A stretch of 64,000 bases of DNA, from contig CP066204.1 of NCBI GenBank assembly GCA_016237705.1, positions 1,188,001 through 1,252,000 of the forward strand, written 5' to 3'. Position 1 is the stretch's first letter, and the number at the start of each line of letters is the position of its first letter. The notes beneath the pieces were generated by a model that did no database searches, had not been told where the DNA came from, and worked only from the letters and a program-made list of their open reading frames with translations. Source of the stretch: Aerococcaceae bacterium zg-252 (GTDB taxonomy: Bacteria > Bacillota > Bacilli > Lactobacillales > Aerococcaceae). The position numbers were made by a program, and so were the translations under genes. Below, one piece after another: positions 35,762-42,279 of this stretch.

Positions 35762-36364
35762 TTACTTTAGGAATTTACGTCTCTTAATAATCTGCGTAGC
35801 ATCATGATTCAACTGATAGCGTTCAACGCTACCGAACGCTTTAATCGGAAAATAAGTCCACTCTGCAATCCCTTGAATCGAGTCAATCGGAACTAACCCA
35901 AATTGACGGCTATCCCCTGATTGTGGTCGATTATCTCCCATGACAAAATAATACCCTTCCGGAATCGTTATACTGCCGATTGTATCCCATAATGAAAAAT
36001 CTTCTGTAAAAACTCCGTCAGTTTGCGACTTCAAAGGCTCCAAATACGGCTCTTCTAACGCAATCCCATTTAAAATCAATTGGTCATTTTTCACTTCGAT
36101 CGTATCACCAGGTAAACCAATTAATCGTTTCACATAGTGATTGGTCGTTAAGCCAGTCGGATCCGGAAAGGTTATAATATCAAAACGCTGTTCTTTTATT
36201 ACTTTATTTAGCACCATTTGATTTCCGCTAGCTAAAGTCAAATCCATGGAATGTCCTTCAACTTGAAATGGTTGCACAACATATTCTTTTAAACCCATGA
36301 AGATGACAATGGCTAGTGTTACTGAAAAAAGTAAATGGATAAACTCTTTAATAATTCTATTCAT
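35762..36364 (-). CDS. lepB: signal peptidase I, C terminus altered by IS insertion
   Basis: 200 residues. It cleaves signal peptides of exported proteins at the membrane. One N-terminal membrane segment (LLFSVTLAIVIFMGL) precedes the catalytic Ser39 in EGHSMD and the general base Lys79 in HYVKRLIGLPGD; GDNRPQSGDSRQFG is the family's box E. The last five codons (RKFLK) and the TAA are IS sequence. Without the IS the frame would end KR-TAG, that stop still being present at 34085-34087. The tail is far from the active site, so function is probably kept. It overlaps the upstream protease gene by 8 bases. Confidence 0.93.
   Translation of the reverse strand: MNRIIKEFIHLLFSVTLAIVIFMGLKEYVVQPFQVEGHSMDLTLASGNQMVLNKVIKEQRFDIITFPDPTGLTTNHYVKRLIGLPGDTIEVKNDQLILNGIALEEPYLEPLKSQTDGVFTEDFSLWDTIGSITIPEGYYFVMGDNRPQSGDSRQFGLVPIDSIQGIAEWTYFPIKAFGSVERYQLNHDATQIIKRRKFLK
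35780..35792. repeat. 13-bp target duplication, right copy
   Basis: TCTCTTAATAATC, identical to 34088-34100, directly beside the right end of the IS and within the lepB codons for QIIKR. Confidence 0.8.
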
Positions 36365-37814
36365 TTTTTCCTAGTGCTTTCTCGACAGTTTCTACTGCCT
36401 TATCGTACTGCACATCATGTGTTTGTAAATATTCACGTGAAGCTGTATTCAAAGCAGTTGCTGTATCGCCTGTAATCAGACCGTCCACTTTTAACTCATG
36501 GTCAGCTTGAAAGGCTTCAACAGCTGCTTTTACTGATTCATCATAAATATAATCAGATTCGATTTCATATCCAAATGCACGCAACATGACAATCGCTGAT
36601 TTAACATAATCATTTGAATCGCCCTCTTTCAGCGTTTCTTTATAATTTAACAAAATCGCTTCAGATAATGGTTCAGCTGCTACTTCAATATCCGGATTAA
36701 TTCCTGTTTTATGAATCCAAGCACCAGTTGGCGTCAACCATTTCGCAACGGTTAATTTTAACTCCCCTAATTCCGTTTTACTTGTAATATTTTGGGCAGT
36801 CCCTTTACCAAATGTTTTCGTTCCGATTAATGGGTAGTCAGTATTTTCACCGATTGCTGCTGCTAAAATTTCACTGGCACTGGCACTACCACCATTAATT
36901 AGCACAGCATAAGGCTCTGTAATTTTAAATTTACCATACAAAACAGTATTCGCAATAATTGGAACTGGGTCAGCATGTGGTTCTTGCATTTGCAACACAT
37001 TTTGTCCGTCTTTTAAGAACATATTTCCCATTTTTATCGCTTGGTCTAATAATCCACCTGGGTTATTACGCAAGTCAATAATAAATGCTTTAGCCCCCTC
37101 TTTACGCAATGCTGTTACAGCGTCTTCTAATTCTTTAGCCGTAGTCGTGCCAAATTGCGCAATTTTAATATGTCCAATCTCTTTATTATTCTTATCCATT
37201 TCACCGGTAACTGAATTAACTGGAATTTCTGCACGTTCAACCGTTACATCAAAGGTAGTCGAACCACGTTGAATTTTTAAGTCAACTTTTGTTCCGACTT
37301 CACCACGAATTAATTTGACGATTTCAGATGTATTTTTATCTAATAATTTCTCGCCACCAGCCTCTAAAATAATATCATTCGGTTGCAAACCGGCTCGTTC
37401 AGCCGGTGTATCAGCAATCGCACTAATAATCACCACTTGACCATTCTGCTGCGTAAATTGCACCCCAATACCAGAAAATGACCCCTCAATCGATTCGTCA
37501 AAAGCATCTGCTTTTTCAGCGTCTAAATATTCAGAATAAGGGTCGCCTAATGATGACACCATTCCCTCTAATGCACCTTGCAGTAAACGTTCTTTATCAA
37601 TATCTTCAATGTAATTATCGATAATCGAATTATAGACATCAACAATTTTTTTAATATCCTTATCTTCTAATGGCGATTCAACGACAGGCTCCGTATTTTG
37701 TTGAGTCGTCTGTTCTGTTTCCGTAGTCGTTTCTTGTGCAAACAATGACGGTGCATAAGACAATACCACTGCTGAACATAGCAAGGTACCAAAAATACGT
37801 TTCATATCTTTCAT
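36357..37814 (-). CDS. ctpA: carboxy-terminal processing protease (S41, CtpA/CtpB type)
   Basis: 485 residues. A signal peptide (residues 1-26, cleavage after SLFA) leads to the mature form outside the membrane. The PDZ domain is at about 105-185 (GSFSGIGVQF, then ERAGLQPNDIILEAGGEKL), the S41 core follows with the serine in SASASEI (about residue 312) and lysine 337 in TFGKGTAQ, and a peptidoglycan-binding domain closes the protein (about 395-465). Such proteases trim or activate secreted and wall proteins. Directly upstream of lepB and downstream of deoD. Confidence 0.93.
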   Translation of the reverse strand: MKDMKRIFGTLLCSAVVLSYAPSLFAQETTTETEQTTQQNTEPVVESPLEDKDIKKIVDVYNSIIDNYIEDIDKERLLQGALEGMVSSLGDPYSEYLDAEKADAFDESIEGSFSGIGVQFTQQNGQVVIISAIADTPAERAGLQPNDIILEAGGEKLLDKNTSEIVKLIRGEVGTKVDLKIQRGSTTFDVTVERAEIPVNSVTGEMDKNNKEIGHIKIAQFGTTTAKELEDAVTALRKEGAKAFIIDLRNNPGGLLDQAIKMGNMFLKDGQNVLQMQEPHADPVPIIANTVLYGKFKITEPYAVLINGGSASASEILAAAIGENTDYPLIGTKTFGKGTAQNITSKTELGELKLTVAKWLTPTGAWIHKTGINPDIEVAAEPLSEAILLNYKETLKEGDSNDYVKSAIVMLRAFGYEIESDYIYDESVKAAVEAFQADHELKVDGLITGDTATALNTASREYLQTHDVQYDKAVETVEKALGKNE

Positions 37815-37826
37815 GTTATCCCCTTC

Positions 37827-38543
37827 TTATTTCTGTAATTGAACAGCAGTTTCTAATGCAATTTCCATCATTTGTGTAAAGGTTTGTTCACGTTCTTGTG
37901 CTGTTGTTTCTTCTCCTGTTAATAAATGGTCACTAATCGTACACATTGCTAAGGCACGACGATTATGTTTAGCTGCAACCGCATAGATACCAGCAGCTTC
38001 CATTTCAACGGCTAACACACCGTAGCGAGCTAATTTTGCTTTGTCCATTTCTTCATTGTAAAAACGATCGCTCGATAAAATATTACCTACATGAATCCCT
38101 TCAATATTAACTTCTTTAGCAATATGATACGCCGTATCTAATACATCAAATGACGCAATCGCTGAATAATGTACTTGACCGTCAAAAATATGATGTAATG
38201 CACTTGAATCAGTTGTAGCACCCATACCAAAGACAATATCACGCACTTTTACTTCTTCTTTCATACCACCAGCTGAACCGATACGAATAATCGTGTCGAC
38301 ATCAAATTCCTGATACAATTCTTCAGCATAAATCATAGCGGACGGCATTCCCATACCTGAACCTTGAACTGAAATACGAACGCCTTTATACGTTCCAGTA
38401 AAACCAAACATATTACGAACTGTATTATATTGAACCACATCTTCTAAAAATGTTTCAGCAATAAATTTTGCACGCAATGGGTCTCCTGGAAATAAAACAA
38501 CTTTCGCAATATCACCTTTATTTGCATTAATATGTACACTCAT
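37827..38543 (-). CDS. deoD: purine-nucleoside phosphorylase DeoD
   Basis: 238 residues, the usual length of the hexameric bacterial enzyme. It splits purine (deoxy)nucleosides with phosphate. VVLFPGDPLRAKFIAE carries the phosphate-binding region, RIGSAGGM the GSAGG motif, and EMEAAGIYAVA the nucleoside-binding Met-Glu pair; the catalytic Asp lies in TISDHLLTGE. It sits 12 bases before the ctpA start and appears to lead a deoD-ctpA-lepB unit. Confidence 0.94.
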   Translation of the reverse strand: MSVHINANKGDIAKVVLFPGDPLRAKFIAETFLEDVVQYNTVRNMFGFTGTYKGVRISVQGSGMGMPSAMIYAEELYQEFDVDTIIRIGSAGGMKEEVKVRDIVFGMGATTDSSALHHIFDGQVHYSAIASFDVLDTAYHIAKEVNIEGIHVGNILSSDRFYNEEMDKAKLARYGVLAVEMEAAGIYAVAAKHNRRALAMCTISDHLLTGEETTAQEREQTFTQMMEIALETAVQLQK

Positions 38544-38617
38544 GTTAAAACTCCTTATTATTATTCATCTATAAATAAGATTTTTAGCCACTTCTTTTCC
38601 GCATAAAAAAATCTCAT

Positions 38618-38630
38618 TATGATTATCATA
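38618..38630. promoter_or_regulatory. palindrome over the deoD promoter region (PerR/Fur-like box?)
   Basis: TATGATTATCATA is a near-perfect 13-bp palindrome. On the minus strand it contains TGGTATGAT, which resembles an extended -10 element, about 75-85 bp before the deoD start. The shape recalls Fur/PerR boxes but could be any dimeric repressor site. Confidence 0.3.
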
Positions 38631-38725
38631 CCACAGTAAGTAGCAAAAAGTCATTAAACTAATAACAAGCCTATATGACGATACCGTTACAAATTTTTTC
38701 AGCTGCGACTAATTCTTTTTTAACT

Positions 38726-38791
38726 AAAAAATGCTGACTGAACTCCCCAAAATACCAACAAGTAGCAGCATTCCGTTAACAGTCAACATTT
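38726..38791 (-). terminator. terminator after the ATP-grasp gene
   Basis: AAATGCTGACTG (38729-38740) pairs with CAGTCAACATTT (38780-38791), one mismatch, with a long loop. On the minus strand a T run follows. It lies just beyond the stop at 38800. Confidence 0.5.
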
Positions 38792-38799
38792 AATTTTAT

Positions 38800-39966
38800 C
38801 TAATTCACTCGCTCAGTAAAGTCATGAATAATCGACGTTAATTCATCGTCTGTACATCCTTTGACCATGAATGTCCAATGCCCTTGTAAACTTGAAAAGG
38901 CTTCTGGATTATCGTATCGAGCTACAATATATTGCCCAAAACGCTCATATAAAGTAGCTTCATCATAACGATAATGTACACCTGCACGACGTGTAATCGC
39001 TGCAGTCGCTACCTTATCTTCTTTTTGAGTCACCGTTTCCCCAGCAACCAATCCAGCATAGTCAGCATATAAATTAGTATCATACGCTAAACTGTATAAA
39101 TCCATTGAAAATGAACCAGGTGGGCGATTATTATACTCAATGGTAATATATTCTTGCTCACCTGTACAGAAAAATTCAATATGGAAAAATCGTTCTTTCA
39201 TACCAATCTCTTTAATAATCTTTTGCGAAATTTTTCTTAATACAGGGTCAATCTCTTTCGTTACATAGTAAGAAATATCTACCGTTTGCGATAATAATTC
39301 AATTGGTGTGTAGGTATATTCAAAACCTGTTTCAAATACAATATTGCCCTCTTTATCCAATAGACCGTCATATGTCACAATCGGAGCATCATCGACAAAT
39401 TCTTCAAAGAAATAATCTGTATGTCCGTCCCAGTTTTGTTTAAATATTTCAACATCTTCTGCTGTTTTTAAGGCATAAGTAGCAGCAGCCCCCACTCCAA
39501 TATCAGGCTTAGCGATTAATGGCAAGCCTAATTGTTTCACCACTCGCTCAACATCTTCGCTATTTGATACTACTTCACCGGATACAACTGGTGCACCAGC
39601 TGCGATAAATTTCTTCTTCATTTCTGATTTACGTTTAGTAAAATTCAATTCAGACGGCTTCACGCCTGGTACATTGAACTGCTCACGTAATTCAGCATCC
39701 ATATTTAACCAATACTCATTTTGTGATTCAATGCGTTCAATCGGCCCATGCTTATAAAAAAGAAAAGCAACTGCACGTTTCACTTCATCAATATCTTCTA
39801 AATTATTAACACGGAAATACTCTGTTAATGCTCCTTGCAATTCACTACCCAACTGGTCATAAGGTTCTTGACCAATTCCTAATACATTGATACCTTTGTT
39901 TTTTAACTCAATTGAAAATTTTTGAAAATTATACGGATAATAAGGTGAAATCACAATATAGTTCAT
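38800..39966 (-). CDS. ATP-grasp ligase-like protein
   Basis: 388 residues, soluble. The N-terminal preATP-grasp part (MNYIVISPYYPYNFQKF) is followed by the ATP-grasp fold: LPLIAKPDIGVGAAATY (nucleotide-binding Lys and Gly-rich loop, residues about 150-166), FFEEFVDDAP, and the metal-binding FHIEFFCTG with ITIEYNNRPPGS. Family members join a carboxylate to an amine or other nucleophile using ATP. It is the last gene of a three-gene cluster with two esterases (12 and 23 bp gaps). The substrate is unknown. Confidence 0.8.
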   Translation of the reverse strand: MNYIVISPYYPYNFQKFSIELKNKGINVLGIGQEPYDQLGSELQGALTEYFRVNNLEDIDEVKRAVAFLFYKHGPIERIESQNEYWLNMDAELREQFNVPGVKPSELNFTKRKSEMKKKFIAAGAPVVSGEVVSNSEDVERVVKQLGLPLIAKPDIGVGAAATYALKTAEDVEIFKQNWDGHTDYFFEEFVDDAPIVTYDGLLDKEGNIVFETGFEYTYTPIELLSQTVDISYYVTKEIDPVLRKISQKIIKEIGMKERFFHIEFFCTGEQEYITIEYNNRPPGSFSMDLYSLAYDTNLYADYAGLVAGETVTQKEDKVATAAITRRAGVHYRYDEATLYERFGQYIVARYDNPEAFSSLQGHWTFMVKGCTDDELTSIIHDFTERVN

Positions 39967-39978
39967 ACAACTTTCCTC

Positions 39979-40719
39979 CTAACCAAATAAATGTCCCATA
40001 TAATACGGCATTTGCTCACGCCACCAAACCCAATCATGTGCAACATCATGCCCCCATTCATCGAACCAAGCTGGAATATTTTTTTGTTCAAATGCTTGTT
40101 TCAACGAATAAAATGACGGCAATCCGTCCTGCTCCCATGCTCCTAGACCAGTACACACAATAATATCACCATTACGATAATGATTGATAAACCACTCATC
40201 ATGTTGATTCCAAATGTAGTCGCTCGGTGAGTTTTGATAAACAAGTGGGTCATTACCATAATCACCTGTAAAGAAACTAGCATTATACACACCAGATAAT
40301 GCTACAACCTTTTGAAACACATCGGGGTGCTGTAAATAAAAATTAAGTGCATGGTATGCTCCCATACTACAACCAGTTGTCATCATCGGGTCAAACCACC
40401 CTGTACGATGTTTAATAAAAGGAATTGCCTCTTCGATAACATAACGTTCATAATCAACATGGCGACGTGCCATATCATGTGCCGACTTTCCTTTTGCTTC
40501 CCATGTTTCAGCATCAGCACTTGAAAGGGTAAAAAATTGTACTCTCCCTGCTTCAATCCAATATCGACACGCTTCAATCATACCGAAGTCTGCATATTCA
40601 AAATGCGATCCACCCGATGACGGGAAAACAACAATCGGCATTCCAGAATGCCCATAACGATTCAATGACATCTCACGACCAAGATGTCCACTATAATGAC
40701 TTAAAAATTCTACTTGCAT
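39979..40719 (-). CDS. esterase-family alpha/beta hydrolase
   Basis: 246 residues without signal peptide. It belongs to the esterase D/tributyrin-esterase-like group: nucleophile in TTGCSMGAYHALNF, GVYNASFFTGDYGND after it, and the catalytic histidine in EWGHDVAHDWVWW near the C terminus. The conserved GMPIVVFPSSGGSHFEYADFG segment supplies the oxyanion hole. It lies between a second esterase gene and the ATP-grasp gene. Confidence 0.8.
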   Translation of the reverse strand: MQVEFLSHYSGHLGREMSLNRYGHSGMPIVVFPSSGGSHFEYADFGMIEACRYWIEAGRVQFFTLSSADAETWEAKGKSAHDMARRHVDYERYVIEEAIPFIKHRTGWFDPMMTTGCSMGAYHALNFYLQHPDVFQKVVALSGVYNASFFTGDYGNDPLVYQNSPSDYIWNQHDEWFINHYRNGDIIVCTGLGAWEQDGLPSFYSLKQAFEQKNIPAWFDEWGHDVAHDWVWWREQMPYYMGHLFG

Positions 40720-40742
40720 CAGTACCTCCTGTTATTTGTTAT

Positions 40743-41564
40743 TTACCATTTTTCACTTAATAAGCGAAAACAATTTAACATTTCATTTGCCCATGCTTCT
40801 TCCGTATGAAACGCATCGGCAACAATGCGTAATTGCAGATGCTCTAATGGAATGCCCGCTTTAATTAATTGTTGATAATACAATACCGAAGTATCTATGT
40901 ATGCCTGCTTAATATTGCCTGCCATTAAGGTCGAATCTGTCTCATCGCCCTCTTGTGTTCCGACATAGATAAACACTCGTTGGTCAGGATTAAGTGGTTT
41001 TCGTTCGATTAAACGATTAAACGATTGCTGATTCAAAAAATTAGCCGATGAAAAAACACCTAAACCACCGATACTATCTTGATATTGAATCCCACAAAAT
41101 TGAGTAATATTCCCCCCAAGAGAACTACCTACCATTGCCGTATGTGCTTTATCCGATTTCGTACGATAGTTAGCGTCAATAAAAGGTTTGACGACATTCA
41201 TGACAAATTCTGCATATTCGACACCTTTACCACCAATACGGCTTTGTAAAATGCCCATTCCCTCAAACCACCAAGGAGCATATTCATTCATACGATTCTC
41301 ATCGTCATTATCAATCGCAACGATAATCATCTTAGGTAAATCAGGATTTTTTTTAATTGTATGCACGACTTTCCAAGAATATCCACTAAAGGATTCTCTA
41401 CTATGAAAGACATTTTGTCCATCATGAAAATAAACGACTGGATATGATACCTCTTCATTATGATAATCTTTCGGTAAAAGAATACGAACTCGCCGTTCTT
41501 TGTTCAGATACGGAACTAATAAATGATGTGTTTTCATTTCTAAATAATAATAGTTCTTATTCAT
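40743..41564 (-). CDS. esterase-family alpha/beta hydrolase (Fes/EstD-like)
   Basis: 273 residues, no signal peptide. It opens with a beta-rich part (RRVRILLPKDYHNEEVSYPVVYFHDGQNVF), then the nucleophile elbow VGSSLGGNITQF, the acid in YVGTQEGDETD and histidine in ADAFHTEEAW. The layout matches the putative-esterase/Fes family that includes enterobactin esterases and various acyl-ester hydrolases. It is first in the cluster with the smaller esterase and the ATP-grasp protein. Confidence 0.8.
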   Translation of the reverse strand: MNKNYYYLEMKTHHLLVPYLNKERRVRILLPKDYHNEEVSYPVVYFHDGQNVFHSRESFSGYSWKVVHTIKKNPDLPKMIIVAIDNDDENRMNEYAPWWFEGMGILQSRIGGKGVEYAEFVMNVVKPFIDANYRTKSDKAHTAMVGSSLGGNITQFCGIQYQDSIGGLGVFSSANFLNQQSFNRLIERKPLNPDQRVFIYVGTQEGDETDSTLMAGNIKQAYIDTSVLYYQQLIKAGIPLEHLQLRIVADAFHTEEAWANEMLNCFRLLSEKW

Positions 41565-41749
41565 TTTTCATCTCCCTCTCATTTTTTGTTATTCTAACAT
41601 GTTTCGATACTTTTTGGAAAGCCTTTTATTAAAAATATTCTGCATTAGTAAAACATCGTTCGAATTTTTGACAATATAATGTAGATAAACTAACATTGTG
41701 CGAACTTAAAATCATTGGATAACCGTACAAACTTAGCTAAGACTGTCAA

Positions 41750-41779
41750 AACAAAAAGCGAGAACTCACTTATTCTCGC
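41750..41779 (-). terminator. terminator of yozE
   Basis: GCGAGAA (41758-41764) pairs with TTCTCGC (41773-41779); on the minus strand it is followed by TTTTTGTTTT. It lies 18 bp past the yozE stop. Confidence 0.8.
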
Positions 41780-41796
41780 CTTGAACATTATTCAAC

Positions 41797-42018
41797 TTAA
41801 TCCATATCCCATTGATATTTCGACCAAGCCTCATCAAAAATACTCACTAATTTCGTATAATGACTGCTTGACTCTAAATAATCGGATATTTTGTCAAAAT
41901 CAGTTGTATGTTTTGGAAACGCATGGTCTTGATGAATCGCATTCGCTAACCGGCTCATCGGATCATTTGCATCATAATCTGTAAATTTCTGTATATATTG
42001 ATAAAATGTTAACCCCAT
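41797..42018 (-). CDS. yozE: YozE family protein (UPF0346)
   Basis: 73 residues. The full YozE SAM-like pattern is visible: TFYQYIQKFTDYDANDPMSRLANAI, DHAFPKHTTDFDKISDYLE and a C-terminal FDEAWSKYQ. The fold is a small helical bundle of unknown role, common in Bacilli. It is a single-gene unit with its own terminator. Confidence 0.88.
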   Translation of the reverse strand: MGLTFYQYIQKFTDYDANDPMSRLANAIHQDHAFPKHTTDFDKISDYLESSSHYTKLVSIFDEAWSKYQWDMD

Positions 42019-42279
42019 AGTTCACCTTTCACTTAAACTGTTACCTATTGACTTGAACAGCTTATAACTTTTTACGTCCTAATAAATTTATCAACAAAAC
42101 CGAACATGTAATCTTGTTTCAGATTATTATAGCATCTCCACTTATATAGGAAAAGCAGAAATCAAACTGAAACTCGGATTATATTACCGAATTCCAGTCT
42201 AGTTTTAATACTTTATTTCGTGGAATCACTTTATCATACAAAAACAAAATCACTTAATATATTTTGAAAACCATTTGTA

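Larger units (their letters stand above)
34101..35779 (+). mobile_element. IS30-like insertion sequence, about 1.68 kb
   Basis: Terminal inverted repeats of about 31 bp (34102-34132 and 35747-35778) begin GTAAATTCCTAAAGTAAG; the match continues imperfectly to about 90 bp. One full transposase gene lies inside. Three copies of a 16-bp motif of the GAATTTAACTTGGGAA type lie inside the ends: 34172-34187 direct, 35544-35559 and 35692-35707 inverted. They may be transposase sites. The flanking 13-bp duplication is longer than the 2-3 bp usual for IS30. The element interrupts the end of lepB. Confidence 0.88.

Noticed and set aside
42167-42206. imperfect hairpin after the beta-helix/AAA+ gene as its terminator
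   Set aside because: Several mismatches in the arms (CTGAAACTCGG with CCGAATTCCAG) and a distance of about 75-110 bases from the stop leave it unsupported.
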